A stretch of 64,000 nucleotides of DNA from an uncultured Maribacter sp. (GTDB taxonomy: Bacteria > Bacteroidota > Bacteroidia > Flavobacteriales > Flavobacteriaceae). A model generated the notes under the pieces. It was given only the letters and a program-made list of their open reading frames with translations, was not told the origin of the DNA and did not search any database. Shown piece after piece: positions 8,802 to 18,205 of this stretch. Every line of letters starts with the position of its first letter. The stretch's first letter is position 1. A program made the translations under genes and the position numbers. The stretch covers positions 62,001-126,000 of the forward strand of contig CANMKG010000001.1 in assembly GCA_947498505.1 (NCBI GenBank). Direction: 5' to 3'.

Positions 8802-11336
8802 ATGAAGAAAAAATTAATTTATGTTCTTTTGTTATTAACTTTTGTTACGGCATGTACGGAGGGGAATAAAAAAGAATTGACACAGAATCATGTAAGCCAA
8901 CAAGATTTTAACTTCGATTGGCAATTTAAACTAGTAGACACAGCTTTTGGTATTTCCACTAATGGATGGCAAAATGTTACTTTACCTCACGATTGGAGTA
9001 GAGAATATTCTTTTGATTCTATTAAAGGAGAAGGAGCTACAGGTTATTTGCCGGGTGGTTTAGGAATTTACAAGAAAAACTTCGCATTGCCTTTAGATGA
9101 AAATCAAAAAGCTTTTATTTTGTTTGATGGTGTATATAACAACGCAACCGTTAATTTAAATGGAACTGAATTAGGATTTCACCCTTATGGCTATTCTCCG
9201 TTTTTTTATGATATAACAAGTCATCTAAAAAGTAATGAAAATACTATTGAAGTTGAAGTTGATCATAATAGATATGCCGATAGTAGATGGTATACGGGTT
9301 CTGGAATTTATAGAAATGTAAAAATTGTAGTAAAAAATAAACTTCATATACCAATATGGGGAACATTTATAACAACGCCATCTGTAACTGATACTGAAGC
9401 TGAAGTTGCCATTGATGTAAAGGTTAAGAACGATTATAATGTAGAAAAATCGTTTAAAGTTGTTACCGAAATATTTAACAAAGATGATGCAAAGGTAGGA
9501 GAGTCAATTGATGAAGTTTCACTTCAAGCAGGAGAGGAAAAAACATTTAAATCCAATACAATAGTTGGTAATCCGGAACTTTGGGGAGTTGATAATCCGT
9601 ATTTGTACCGTGCTGTTTCAAGTGTTGTTGAAGCCGGGGAAAGTGTGGATGTTAAGGAAACCTCTTTTGGAATTAGAACAATACTTTTTGATGTGGATAA
9701 AGGGTTTTTCTTAAACGGAAAAAACATGAAAATAAAAGGCGTTTGTTTACACCATGATGGAGGTCTTGTTGGCTCTGCTGTACCAAAAGGGGTGTGGCGC
9801 AGAAGGTTTCAGAATTTAAAAGATGGTGGTTGTAATGCTATTAGAGTTTCTCATAATCCAGCTTCAAAAGAGTTTTTGGAGTTATGCGACGAGATGGGAA
9901 TTTTGGTTCAAGACGAGTTTTTTGACGAATGGGACAATCCAAAAGATAAAAGGTTAAATAAATGGGAAACTAAAGTAGATACTATTACTCAAGGGTATGG
10001 TCGTTACTTTCAAGACTGGGCTAAGAAAGATTTAACTAATACAATGCTTTCTCATCGTAATCACCCTTCGATAATTCAATGGAGTATTGGTAATGAAATT
10101 GAATGGACTTATCCAAATAGTCAAAAGGCTACTGGTTTCTTTGGTAATATGGAGTGGACAGGTAATTATTTCTGGGAAAAATCTCCATATTCAGTGGAAC
10201 AGGTAAAGGAAAAGATAGCAACGTTGCCAAAGGGTAAGTACGATGTTGGTGAAACTGCTAAAAAGTTATCTAAGTGGACAAAGGAATTAGATACTACTAG
10301 GTACGTAATAGCTAATTGTATACTTCCAACTGCTAGTTATGAAACTGGTTATGCGGATGCGTTAGATATTATTGGATTTAGTTATAGAAGAATTTTGTAC
10401 GACTATGGTCGTGAAAATTATCCTGATCTTCCTCTTATGGGAACTGAAAATTTAGGGCAATGGCATGAGTGGAAGGCTATTGAAGAGCGCGATCATGTTT
10501 CTGGAACATTCTTATGGACAGGTATTGATTATATGGGGGAATCTAATGGCCAATGGCCTAGAAAAACTTTAAATTCTGGTTTATTAGATCAGGCAGGATT
10601 TAAAAAACCTTCATTCTACATGTATAAATCATTGTGGTCTGAAGAGCCTTCAGTTTACATTGCAACTCAGAAGTTAGATTGGTCTATTAATAAAATTGAT
10701 GAAAAAACTGGCGAGTTAGTAGCTAAAGATCCAGAGGCGTGGAAAACTGCACTATGGATTTGGCATAATGTAAATAATCATTGGGATTATGATGATAATG
10801 AAATGGTGTCAGTTGAGGTTTATTCTAACTGTGATGAGGTTGAATTGTTTTTAGACGAAAAAAGTTTAGGTGTAAAAAAACTGGCAGATTTCGAAGATCA
10901 TATTTATAAATGGGCAGTACCATTTAGTGCTGGAAAATTGGTAGCTAAGGGAAGTGTAAACGGAAAACAAGTAAGTACTACGTTGATTACACCTGAAGAG
11001 GTTGCTGAAATAAAGCTAACCGTTGACAAAACAGATTTAAATGCGGATGGTTATGATGTTGCTCATGTTATAGCTCAACTAGTAGATAAAAATGGAAATG
11101 CAGTTAAAACGGATAATGTTAAGTTAAGCTTCAAATCAGAAGGAAATATAAAAATACTTGGTGTTGATAACGGAGCGGCTACCAATGTTCAAGATTATAA
11201 CACTAATCAAATAGTTACTGATAAAGGAAGATGTCTCTTAGTTGTTCAATCAATTAAAGGACTTTCTGGGGATGTAAGTATTTCTGCTAGTGCAACAAAT
11301 ATTAAAAGTAACACAATATCTATATCAACTAAATAA
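8802..11336 (+). CDS. GH2 family glycoside hydrolase, probable exo-beta-galactosidase (lipoprotein)
   Basis: Retaining exo-glycosidase, anchored as a lipoprotein (lipobox FVTAC). The N-terminal sugar-binding domain begins with the GH2 signature LPHDWSREY (~61-69), followed by an Ig-like domain and a TIM barrel (~300-620). Candidate acid/base is E432 in WSIGNE and nucleophile E549 in LMGTENL. C-terminal Ig-like domains (DUF4982/invasin-like) follow. At 844 aa it belongs to the shorter Bacteroidota GH2 type, not LacZ. GH117 begins 7 bases after its stop, so the pair probably acts together: GH117 removes anhydro-L-galactose from the non-reducing end and GH2 then removes the exposed D-galactose. 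The beta-galactosidase call rests on this context; beta-glucuronidase cannot be excluded from sequence alone. Confidence 0.85.
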   Translation: MKKKLIYVLLLLTFVTACTEGNKKELTQNHVSQQDFNFDWQFKLVDTAFGISTNGWQNVTLPHDWSREYSFDSIKGEGATGYLPGGLGIYKKNFALPLDENQKAFILFDGVYNNATVNLNGTELGFHPYGYSPFFYDITSHLKSNENTIEVEVDHNRYADSRWYTGSGIYRNVKIVVKNKLHIPIWGTFITTPSVTDTEAEVAIDVKVKNDYNVEKSFKVVTEIFNKDDAKVGESIDEVSLQAGEEKTFKSNTIVGNPELWGVDNPYLYRAVSSVVEAGESVDVKETSFGIRTILFDVDKGFFLNGKNMKIKGVCLHHDGGLVGSAVPKGVWRRRFQNLKDGGCNAIRVSHNPASKEFLELCDEMGILVQDEFFDEWDNPKDKRLNKWETKVDTITQGYGRYFQDWAKKDLTNTMLSHRNHPSIIQWSIGNEIEWTYPNSQKATGFFGNMEWTGNYFWEKSPYSVEQVKEKIATLPKGKYDVGETAKKLSKWTKELDTTRYVIANCILPTASYETGYADALDIIGFSYRRILYDYGRENYPDLPLMGTENLGQWHEWKAIEERDHVSGTFLWTGIDYMGESNGQWPRKTLNSGLLDQAGFKKPSFYMYKSLWSEEPSVYIATQKLDWSINKIDEKTGELVAKDPEAWKTALWIWHNVNNHWDYDDNEMVSVEVYSNCDEVELFLDEKSLGVKKLADFEDHIYKWAVPFSAGKLVAKGSVNGKQVSTTLITPEEVAEIKLTVDKTDLNADGYDVAHVIAQLVDKNGNAVKTDNVKLSFKSEGNIKILGVDNGAATNVQDYNTNQIVTDKGRCLLVVQSIKGLSGDVSISASATNIKSNTISISTK

Positions 11337-11343
11337 TTTAAAC

Positions 11344-12582
11344 ATGATTTTAAAAACAAAAAATGTATTATATCTAGCATTGGCCTTAGCGGTTTCTTCT
11401 TGTAATATGCAGAATGCACCTAAAGAGGAGGTTGCTAAAGAGGAGTCTAATGTTGAAACAGAAATACCTGCGGATGTTGTTGATCATTTAGGAATTACCA
11501 ATGTGGATTCTTTAAGTGCAGCGACTAAGAGAGCACTAAAATGGCCAAGAGATTTAGGAAATGAATGGTTTATTCAGTTTGGTCCTTTACAACCTTTAAA
11601 AGGTGATTTGGCTTATGAGGAAGGTGTTGTTCGTAGAGATCCAAGTGCGATGATAAAAGAAAATGGAAAGTATTATGTGTGGTACTCTAGAAGTACGGGG
11701 CCTTCTCAAGGATTTGGTGGTGACGTAGAAAAGGATAAAGTGTTTCCATGGGATAGATGCGATATTTGGTATGCAACTTCTGAAGACGGTATTACATGGA
11801 AAGAAGAAGGTATGGCTGTCGGAAGAGGCGAAAAAGGTTCTTATGACGATCGTTCTGTTTTTACAGTAGAGATTATGAAGCATGAGGATAAATATTATTT
11901 ATGTTATCAAACAGTAAAATCTCCTTACTCTGTCAGAGTAAAAAATCAAGTAGGTTTAGCTTGGGCTAATTCTCCTGATGGACCATGGACAAAAAGTGAA
12001 GAGCCTATTTTGAGTCCTGCTGATAATGGTATTTGGGAAGGTGAAGAGCAAAACAGATTTATGGTAAAGAAAAAAGGTGATTTTGATAGTCATAAAGTTC
12101 ATGACCCATGCATCATTCCATACAAAGGAAAATTCTACCTATATTACAAAGGAGAACAAATGGGTGAGGCTATTACATTTGGTGGAAGACAAATTCGTCA
12201 CGGTGTTGCAATAGCGGATAATCCATTAGGACCTTATATAAAGTCTCCTTATAATCCTATTAGTAATAGTGGTCATGAGATATGTGTTTGGCCATATAAT
12301 GGTGGTATAGCTGCTTTAATTACTACTGATGGTCCAGAGAAAAATACCATTCAATGGTCTCCAGATGGTATTAACTTCGAGATTATGTCTGTTATACCTG
12401 GCGTAGATGCTCATGCGATTGGTCTTAACAGAACTTCAGATAACGAAAAAGAACCAACTGAAATTTTACGTTGGGGATTATCTCATGTATATAATAGCTG
12501 GAATTACCAAAGTATTATGAGCTTCACTTCTCAAAGAAAAAAACAGCACGTTGCTAAAGGAGCTAAAGGAACAAAGAAATAA
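11344..12582 (+). CDS. GH117 alpha-1,3-(3,6-anhydro)-L-galactosidase (neoagarobiose hydrolase)
   Basis: Hydrolyses the alpha-1,3 bond at the non-reducing end of neoagaro-oligosaccharides, releasing 3,6-anhydro-L-galactose. I place the start at ATG 11344, since it gives MILKTKNVLYLALALAVSSC, a lipoprotein signal; the longer frame from 11290 would overlap GH2. The protein is a five-bladed propeller resembling known GH117 sequences closely: EEGVVRRDPSAMI (D99), the HKVHDPCIIPY strand (D254), and SGHEICVW (H311, E312), which are the candidate catalytic and metal-binding residues. The mature N-terminus carries the helical SAATKRALKWP arm typical of GH117 dimers. This gene is the strongest single indicator that the locus targets agar or an agar-containing hybrid galactan. 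It is followed by a clear terminator. Confidence 0.92.
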   Translation: MILKTKNVLYLALALAVSSCNMQNAPKEEVAKEESNVETEIPADVVDHLGITNVDSLSAATKRALKWPRDLGNEWFIQFGPLQPLKGDLAYEEGVVRRDPSAMIKENGKYYVWYSRSTGPSQGFGGDVEKDKVFPWDRCDIWYATSEDGITWKEEGMAVGRGEKGSYDDRSVFTVEIMKHEDKYYLCYQTVKSPYSVRVKNQVGLAWANSPDGPWTKSEEPILSPADNGIWEGEEQNRFMVKKKGDFDSHKVHDPCIIPYKGKFYLYYKGEQMGEAITFGGRQIRHGVAIADNPLGPYIKSPYNPISNSGHEICVWPYNGGIAALITTDGPEKNTIQWSPDGINFEIMSVIPGVDAHAIGLNRTSDNEKEPTEILRWGLSHVYNSWNYQSIMSFTSQRKKQHVAKGAKGTKK

Positions 12583-12608
12583 TTTAGATTCTAACATAAT
12601 TGTGACGG

Positions 12609-12640
12609 GAGGGGTGATATTAATTACCCCTCTTTTTTTT
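12609..12640 (+). terminator. Rho-independent terminator after GH117
   Basis: The arms GAGGGGT.AT and AT.ACCCCTC form a GC-rich stem directly followed by eight T residues. It separates the GH2-GH117 transcript from iclR. Confidence 0.85.
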
Positions 12641-12668
12641 AGTTATTATTAAATTTTATAAATAATGC

Positions 12669-12676
12669 TAAATTTG
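12669..12676 (+). promoter_or_regulatory. Putative -7 element of the IclR gene
   Basis: TAAATTTG matches TAnnTTTG exactly and ends 19 bases before the IclR ATG. No clear -33 TTG was seen at the expected spacing. Confidence 0.45.
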
Positions 12677-12695
12677 AGAAATATGAGATTCTGTT

Positions 12696-13487
12696 ATGAG
12701 TAAGGCTAAAAACGATTTAAAATCCACATATAATGTTCCTAATTTGGAAAAAGGTCTTATGGTTATTGAGCTTTTGGCAACTAAAAAGAGTGGGCTTACA
12801 TTGGCAGAAATAACTGAGGCACTTGCGTTTACCAAAACTACTGCCTTTAGAGTTGTAAGTACTTTGATTTTTAAAAATTACTTGCAAAAAAACGAAACCA
12901 CCAAGAAAATAACACTTTCTAGAAAAATGCTCACTTTGGGTATATCTTCTATGAATGAGCAAAGTATTGTGGAGGTATCTATTGATGTTATGAGGGCATT
13001 GCGAGATGAAGTGAGAGAATCTGTAATGTTAGGTGTTTTGTTGGGGGTAAAAGGAGCTATTCTAGAGCAGGTGGCATCATCATATCCGGTGAAGTTATTT
13101 GTGGAACAGGGGACACAATTTAATCTGCACAGTTCGGTAGGGGGTAAAAGTATTTTGGCTAACCTTCCTGAAGAAGAATCTAATGCAATTCTTAAAAAAA
13201 TAACCTTAACCAAGTATACTAAAAATACTATTGTATCTAAAAAAGAGTTTCGAGAGCAGTTAAAGGAAATAAAGCAAAATGGGTATGCTATAGATAACGG
13301 AGAAGATATACAAGGGATACATTGCGTTGGAGCGCCCATTTATAATGAATATGGTTATCCAGTTGCGGCTCTTTGGATTACAGCTCCTCATGGTAGACTG
13401 CCTCACGAAGAATTTGAGGAAAAAGGAAAAATTGTAGCTAAATATGCTACCGAAATATCTGTTAAATTGGGTTATTTAACACAATAA
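12696..13487 (+). CDS. IclR-family transcriptional regulator
   Basis: Cytoplasmic regulator with an N-terminal winged helix-turn-helix (~15-75; GLTLAEITEALAFTKTTAFR) and a C-terminal IclR effector-binding domain (~90-255; SSVGGKSILANLPEEE, GYAIDNGEDIQGIHCVGAPI). Length, 263 aa, is normal. It sits upstream of and in line with the anhydrogalactose operon, from which a 214-base gap holding a long near-palindrome separates it. IclR members such as KdgR respond to 2-keto-3-deoxy-sugar acids. The operon it precedes makes exactly such intermediates (2-keto-3-deoxy-L-galactonate, KDG), so a KdgR-like pathway sensor is plausible. The effector is inferred. Confidence 0.9.
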   Translation: MSKAKNDLKSTYNVPNLEKGLMVIELLATKKSGLTLAEITEALAFTKTTAFRVVSTLIFKNYLQKNETTKKITLSRKMLTLGISSMNEQSIVEVSIDVMRALRDEVRESVMLGVLLGVKGAILEQVASSYPVKLFVEQGTQFNLHSSVGGKSILANLPEEESNAILKKITLTKYTKNTIVSKKEFREQLKEIKQNGYAIDNGEDIQGIHCVGAPIYNEYGYPVAALWITAPHGRLPHEEFEEKGKIVAKYATEISVKLGYLTQ

Positions 13488-13652
13488 AACTGATGTTTGT
13501 GGTGTATTTTAAAAGTATTTTTTATTACTTTTAAGATGTATAATATTACTTTTCTGTTTTTATATACTAAGCGTTGATTATCTTCTTGTTAAGGGTGTAA
13601 AAATGTATTTTTTTATCTAGATAATATCACTGTAATTTCGAGCAAAATATTG

Positions 13653-13693
13653 TATATTTGTTTCAAATAAGAAACTGGTTTATTATTTGAAAC
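13653..13693 (+). promoter_or_regulatory. Promoter and 34-bp near-palindromic operator of the AHG operon
   Basis: TATATTTG at 13653-13660 is an exact -7 match. Overlapping its last base is an inverted repeat: arms GTTTCAAATAA (13660-13670) and TTATTTGAAAC (13683-13693), with an inner AAAC-TG-GTTT core. Only one base pair of the 34 breaks the symmetry, apart from the two central bases. The arrangement suggests a repressor blocking initiation. It resembles KdgR/IclR-type boxes (AAAC..GTTT cores flanked by AT-rich arms), and the adjacent IclR is the obvious candidate. Confidence 0.7.
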
Positions 13694-13701
13694 TAAAATA
13701 A

Positions 13702-14718
13702 ATGAAAGCAACAAGGTATGAAGGTAATAAAACCTTCAGTGTTATTGAAAAGGAAGTAGAAGCACCTAAAGAAGGAGAAGTGCGTATTAAAGTCGCTTAT
13801 TCTGGTGTTTGTGGAACAGACGTGCATATCTATCATGGAATGATGGATAAACGTGTTTCCATACCTGTTACCATTGGTCATGAAATGTCCGGAGTTATTG
13901 ATGCTGTTGGAGAAGGAGTGTCTGGTTACTCAGAAGGGGAAAAAGTGGTTGTAAGACCATTAGATGATCGTGGAGCTAAGCCTTCTGATAAAGGGTTTAA
14001 CCACGTTTGTGAAGACTTAAAGTTTATTGGTATAGATAGTCCTGGTTCAATGCAGCAGTATTGGAATGTGCCAGCCTTTACACTACATAAATTAAAAGCA
14101 GAAACCGATTTAAAACTTGCTGCTCTTATAGAGCCACTTTCTGTAGCTGTGCATGATGTGCGATTAAGTGGACTTCAAGCTGGCGAAACTGCAGTTGTTT
14201 TAGGTGGTGGGCCAATTGGTTTATTAGTGGCAATGGTTGCAAAAGATACAGGTGCAAATGTTATTATTTCAGAGGTTAATGAAAATAGAATAGCAAAGGC
14301 TAAAGAATTAGGTTTTGATGCTGTAAATCCAATCAACACTGATTTAGTTGCTTATGTAAAGGAGCAAACTGAAGGTCGTTTAGCTGATGTTGTTTTTGAG
14401 GTTGCTGGAGTTCAGCCTGCTCTTGATGTTATGACGGAAGTTGCAGGAATTAGAGGTCGTATCGTTATGGTTGCAATTCATGGAGAACCAAAACCTGTTA
14501 ATTTATTCAAATTTTTCTGGAAGGAGCTAAAACTAATCGGAGCTCGTGTATACGAAAAAGAAGATTATGAAAAGTCAATTGCTTTAATTACAGCAAATGA
14601 ATTACCATTTGAAGAAATGATTACTGATGTTCAACCATTATCTAATATTCAACAGGTTTTCGAAAATATCGATAATAACCCTGATGGATTAAAAGTTTTA
14701 ATGGATTGTCAATTATAA
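13702..14718 (+). CDS. Zn-dependent medium-chain dehydrogenase, probable 2-keto-3-deoxy-L-galactonate 5-dehydrogenase
   Basis: Proposed to oxidise C5 of 2-keto-3-deoxy-L-galactonate to the 2,5-diketo acid that the next gene reduces to KDG. It is an MDR of the threonine/sorbitol dehydrogenase type: catalytic-zinc residues C37 in GVCGTD and H60-E61 in IGHE, and a Rossmann motif VVLGGGPIGLL (~165-175). The structural-zinc lobe is degenerate: where relatives carry four cysteines, this protein (~84-104) has only C103. It starts 8 bases after a near-palindromic operator and heads an operon with the KduD-like and aldehyde dehydrogenase genes. The MDR call is firm; the exact substrate is inferred from the operon and from the known AHG pathway. 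Confidence 0.75.
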   Translation: MKATRYEGNKTFSVIEKEVEAPKEGEVRIKVAYSGVCGTDVHIYHGMMDKRVSIPVTIGHEMSGVIDAVGEGVSGYSEGEKVVVRPLDDRGAKPSDKGFNHVCEDLKFIGIDSPGSMQQYWNVPAFTLHKLKAETDLKLAALIEPLSVAVHDVRLSGLQAGETAVVLGGGPIGLLVAMVAKDTGANVIISEVNENRIAKAKELGFDAVNPINTDLVAYVKEQTEGRLADVVFEVAGVQPALDVMTEVAGIRGRIVMVAIHGEPKPVNLFKFFWKELKLIGARVYEKEDYEKSIALITANELPFEEMITDVQPLSNIQQVFENIDNNPDGLKVLMDCQL

Positions 14719-14773
14719 TTTCAGAAAATAAGTTACCGTAAATCATTATATAAATAGATATAATAATAAGATA

Positions 14774-15544
14774 ATGAGTATATTAAATAGTTTTAGTTTA
14801 GAAGGAAAAGTAGCCATTGTTACAGGTTGTAAACGTGGTATAGGTAAAGGTATGGCTATAGCTTTGGCTGAAGCAGGTGCTGATATTATTGGTGTTTCCG
14901 CTTCTTTAGAGTTAGAAGGAAGTGACATTGAAAAAGAAGTTACTGCAAGAGGTAAAAAGTTTACAGCTTACCAATGTGATTTTTCAGATAGAAAATCACT
15001 TTATGCATTTATCAAAGAAGTAAAAGCAAATCATGCTCAAATAGATATTTTAATTAATAATGCAGGAACCATTTTAAGAACTCCTGCTGCAGAGCACCCA
15101 GATGAAATGTGGGATAAGGTAATTGAGGTAAATCAAAATGCTCAATTTATTTTAACCAGAGAAATTGGGAAAGACATGATTGCTCGTGGTTCTGGTAAAA
15201 TAGTGTTTACGGCTTCTTTATTAACGTACCAAGGGGGTATCACTGTTCCTGGTTATGCGGCAAGTAAAGGTGCAATTGGTCAAATGATTATGGCTTTTGC
15301 TAACGAATGGGCTGGTAAAGGAGTAAACGTAAATGGAATAGCTCCAGGTTATATCGCAACTGATAATACTGAGGCATTACGCAACAATCCAGAAAGAGCA
15401 GACTCTATTTTAGCTCGTATTCCAGCGGGTCGTTGGGGTGAGCCAACTGATTTTGCAGGGCCAGTAGTTTTCTTGTCTTCAAAAGCTTCTGATTATATGC
15501 ATGGTTCTATTACACTTGTAGATGGTGGTTGGATGGGCCGATAA
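14774..15544 (+). CDS. kduD: KduD-like SDR, 2,5-diketo-3-deoxy-hexonate reductase forming KDG
   Basis: NAD(P)H-dependent reductase of the classical SDR family, close to 2-deoxy-D-gluconate 3-dehydrogenase KduD. It shows the glycine-rich GCKRGIGKG motif (~18-26), NNAG at ~95-98, and the catalytic S148, Y161 and K165 (YAASK). The C-terminus TLVDGGWMGR is typical of KduD. In pectin and alginate pathways KduD reduces 3-deoxy-D-glycero-2,5-hexodiulosonate to KDG; the same compound is expected from C5 oxidation of 2-keto-3-deoxy-L-galactonate, which explains its place after the Zn-dehydrogenase. It could also act with KduI, encoded 17 kb away. Confidence 0.82.
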   Translation: MSILNSFSLEGKVAIVTGCKRGIGKGMAIALAEAGADIIGVSASLELEGSDIEKEVTARGKKFTAYQCDFSDRKSLYAFIKEVKANHAQIDILINNAGTILRTPAAEHPDEMWDKVIEVNQNAQFILTREIGKDMIARGSGKIVFTASLLTYQGGITVPGYAASKGAIGQMIMAFANEWAGKGVNVNGIAPGYIATDNTEALRNNPERADSILARIPAGRWGEPTDFAGPVVFLSSKASDYMHGSITLVDGGWMGR

Positions 15545-15574
15545 AACAAATTCAAACTAAAAAAACGATTAGCA

Positions 15575-17029
15575 ATGGCAGATATTAAAGAATACAAATT
15601 ATTTATCAATGGGGAATGGGTAAAGTCTACTTCAGGAGAAACTATTGATATTATTAGTCCATCTACGGAAGAGATAGTAGCAAGAGTACAAAATGGTACT
15701 GCAGAAGAAGCATTACAAACTTTAGAAGCGGCTGACAAGGCTCAAAAAGAATGGAAAAAGTTACCAGCAAGATCACGTGCAGACTTATTATATAAATTAG
15801 CTGATGAAATTGATGCGAACAATGAAGAGTTAGCTCAGTTGTTGGTAAAGGAACAAGGAAAACTTTTAAAAGTAGCTCGTTTTGAAGTAGCCGTGGGCGC
15901 TTCATTTATTAGGTACGCTTGTGAAGGAGCAAGAAGAATAGAAGGAGATATTATTCCTTCTGATAATGCTAATGAGCAAATTTGGATTCAAAAAGTACCA
16001 AGAGGGGTTGTTGTTGCAATTACTGCTTGGAACTTTCCTTTTGCGTTAGCTGGTCGTAAATTAGGACCTGCTTTAGTTGCTGGTAACACCATCGTTATTA
16101 AGCCTACATCAGAAACTCCATTAGCAACTTTAGAGCTGGGTAATTTAGCTCAGAAAGTAGGTATCCCTGCTGGAGTAATCAATATTTTAACTGGTCCAGG
16201 TAGAGCTATGGGTAATGCACTAGTAGAAAGCCCTATTTGCAAAATGGTAACCATGACTGGTTCCACACCTGTAGGTCAATCTATTGCTCGTGCAGCAGCG
16301 CAAAATTTAACACATGTTCAATTAGAACTAGGTGGTAAAGCTCCTTTTATTGTTTTTGAAGATGCTGATATTGATGCAGCTGTAGATGCAGCATTACATT
16401 CTCGTTTCGATAACTGTGGACAAGTTTGTACTTGTAACGAGCGTATGTATATACACGAAGGTATATATGATACTTTTATGGAAAAATTCCTTGCAAAAGT
16501 AGCAGAAATAAAAGTTGGCGATCCAATGTTAGAGGAAACAGATATGGGTCCTAAAGTAAATGGATCTGAGCTAAAACATATGGAGCATTTAGTAGAAGTT
16601 TCAGTAAAAGAAGGAGCTACAATTGCCGCAGGTGGTAAACGTCCTGAAGGAGCTGAGTTCCAAAAAGGATTCTGGTTTGAACCAACCGTTTTAACTGGTG
16701 TTACACAAGATATGACAATCGTTCACGAAGAATCTTTTGGTCCAATATTGCCTGTATTGAAGTTTAAAACTTTTGAAGAAGTTATTGGCTATGCTAACGA
16801 TTGTGAATATGGTTTAGCTGCAATGGTTTTCACAAATGACATGAATACAATCATGAAATGTAATGATGAATTAGAATACGGTGAAATCTACGTGAATAGA
16901 GGACATGGTGAGCAACATCAAGGATTCCATAATGGATATAAATTATCAGGTTCAGGAGGTGAAGATGGTAAATATGGCTTTGAGCAGTACATGGAGAAGA
17001 AAACTTTCTACGTAAGACACAAAGCATAA
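15575..17029 (+). CDS. NAD(P)-dependent aldehyde dehydrogenase, probable 3,6-anhydro-L-galactose dehydrogenase
   Basis: Oxidises an aldehyde to an acid in the cytoplasm. ALDH landmarks are intact: N153 in TAWNFPFA, K176 in IKPTSET, the LELGGK glutamate E251, and the catalytic C285 in NCGQVC. The sequence is closest in style to lactaldehyde/succinate-semialdehyde dehydrogenases, a group that includes the AHG dehydrogenases of agarolytic bacteria. It lies 30 bases after the KduD-like gene and before the enolase-superfamily gene, so the natural reaction is AHG to 3,6-anhydro-L-galactonate. L-lactaldehyde oxidation is an alternative, less likely because no L-fuculose or L-rhamnulose aldolase is present. 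Confidence 0.8.
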   Translation: MADIKEYKLFINGEWVKSTSGETIDIISPSTEEIVARVQNGTAEEALQTLEAADKAQKEWKKLPARSRADLLYKLADEIDANNEELAQLLVKEQGKLLKVARFEVAVGASFIRYACEGARRIEGDIIPSDNANEQIWIQKVPRGVVVAITAWNFPFALAGRKLGPALVAGNTIVIKPTSETPLATLELGNLAQKVGIPAGVINILTGPGRAMGNALVESPICKMVTMTGSTPVGQSIARAAAQNLTHVQLELGGKAPFIVFEDADIDAAVDAALHSRFDNCGQVCTCNERMYIHEGIYDTFMEKFLAKVAEIKVGDPMLEETDMGPKVNGSELKHMEHLVEVSVKEGATIAAGGKRPEGAEFQKGFWFEPTVLTGVTQDMTIVHEESFGPILPVLKFKTFEEVIGYANDCEYGLAAMVFTNDMNTIMKCNDELEYGEIYVNRGHGEQHQGFHNGYKLSGSGGEDGKYGFEQYMEKKTFYVRHKA

Positions 17030-17040
17030 TAAAGTTAAAA

Positions 17041-17076
17041 ACAGTCTGTGGTATTATATTGCAGGCTGTTTTTTTT
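17041..17076 (+). terminator. Intra-operon terminator-like hairpin
   Basis: ACAGTCTG pairs with CAGGCTGT (one G-T wobble) across an AT-rich loop and is followed by eight T residues. It lies between the aldehyde dehydrogenase stop and the cycloisomerase start 17 bases further on. Either it is partially read through, giving lower expression of the distal genes, or the distal genes have their own promoter, which I could not see. Confidence 0.6.
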
Positions 17077-17092
17077 AATTTATTTTTATTAG

Positions 17093-18187
17093 ATGAGCAC
17101 AAAAATTTCAAAAATAGAATCTAAGTTGTTTAAAGTTCCGTTACCGGAAGTTTTAAATGATGCTAAACACGGTGATCACACCCATTTTGAGTTAGTAACC
17201 ACTACGGTGACTTTGGAAGATGGTAGTGAAGGAACCGGATATACTTATACAGGAGGAAAAGGAGGTCATGCTATAAAAGCAATGGTTGATTATGATTTTA
17301 CTCCTGCGTTAATTGGTCAAGATGGAACGGACATTGACGGCCTTTATGATTTCATGGAATGGCATATTCATTATGTTGGTCGTGGAGGAATAGCTTCTTT
17401 TGCTATTTCCACTATAGATATTGCTTTATGGGATATCAAAAGTAAAAAAGCGGAATTACCATTATGGAAAATGGTCGGAGGAGCAGGAAATACATGTAAA
17501 GCATATTGTGGTGGTATAGATTTACAATTTCCAATTCCCAAATTGTTAAAGAATATGGAAGGTTATTTAGCCGCAGGTTTTAATGCCGTGAAAATTAAAA
17601 TCGGCCGTGAAAATCTAGAAGAAGATTTAGAAAGAATAAGAGCTGTAAGAGAATTTATTGGTCCCGACATTACTTTTATGGTAGATGCTAATTACTCTAT
17701 GAGTAAGGAAAAGGCAATAAAAGCGATAGAAGGTTTTAAAGACCAAAATATAACTTGGTTCGAAGAACCCATTATTCCAGATGACTATAAAGGTTTTGGA
17801 GAAATAGTAGATAAAACTGGATTCCCTTTGGCTATGGGTGAAAACCTACATACCATTCATGAATTTGAATATGCTTTTGATCAAGCTAAACTATCTTTTA
17901 TACAGCCTGATGCATCTAATTGTGGTGGAATCACTGGATGGTTGGCTGCTGCAAGGTTAGCCGATAAACACGGAATACCTGTATGCTCTCATGGTATGCA
18001 AGAACTTCATGTAAGTTTGGTGTCCTCTCAACCCAACTCCGGTTGGTTAGAAGTACATAGCTTTCCTATTGACCAATATACTACTAGACCATTAGTTGTT
18101 GAAAATCATAGAGCAGTAGCTCCTGATTATCCTGGTACTGGAGTAATTTTTAATTGGGAAAAACTAGCGCCACATCAAGTAAAATAA
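17093..18187 (+). CDS. Enolase-superfamily enzyme, probable 3,6-anhydro-L-galactonate cycloisomerase
   Basis: Proposed to open the anhydro ring of 3,6-anhydro-L-galactonate to give 2-keto-3-deoxy-L-galactonate. It is a mandelate-racemase-type protein with a KxK base motif (K167, K169 in VKIKIG), metal ligands D198 (MVDAN), E224 (WFEEP) and E250 (GENLH), and the H300 base (CSHGM) partnered with D273. At 364 aa it matches the AHG cycloisomerase size and is too short for a typical L-fuconate dehydratase (~430 aa). Its place right after the AHG dehydrogenase supports the call. A galactonate or other sugar-acid dehydratase of the same subgroup is the main alternative. Confidence 0.8.
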   Translation: MSTKISKIESKLFKVPLPEVLNDAKHGDHTHFELVTTTVTLEDGSEGTGYTYTGGKGGHAIKAMVDYDFTPALIGQDGTDIDGLYDFMEWHIHYVGRGGIASFAISTIDIALWDIKSKKAELPLWKMVGGAGNTCKAYCGGIDLQFPIPKLLKNMEGYLAAGFNAVKIKIGRENLEEDLERIRAVREFIGPDITFMVDANYSMSKEKAIKAIEGFKDQNITWFEEPIIPDDYKGFGEIVDKTGFPLAMGENLHTIHEFEYAFDQAKLSFIQPDASNCGGITGWLAAARLADKHGIPVCSHGMQELHVSLVSSQPNSGWLEVHSFPIDQYTTRPLVVENHRAVAPDYPGTGVIFNWEKLAPHQVK

Positions 18188-18205
18188 TATTAAAAAATAA
18201 TCAAA

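Noticed and set aside
11290-11343. Longer N-terminus for GH117 overlapping the GH2 gene
   Set aside because: The 18 extra residues have no signal-peptide character; ATG at 11344 starts a proper lipoprotein signal.
12878-13339. 153-codon minus-strand frame inside iclR
   Set aside because: Antisense shadow; the plus frame encodes a complete IclR protein with all domains.
17093-18187. L-fuconate dehydratase
   Set aside because: It is the same superfamily, but 364 aa is short for that family and the gene lies with the AHG dehydrogenase, far from the lactonase operon.
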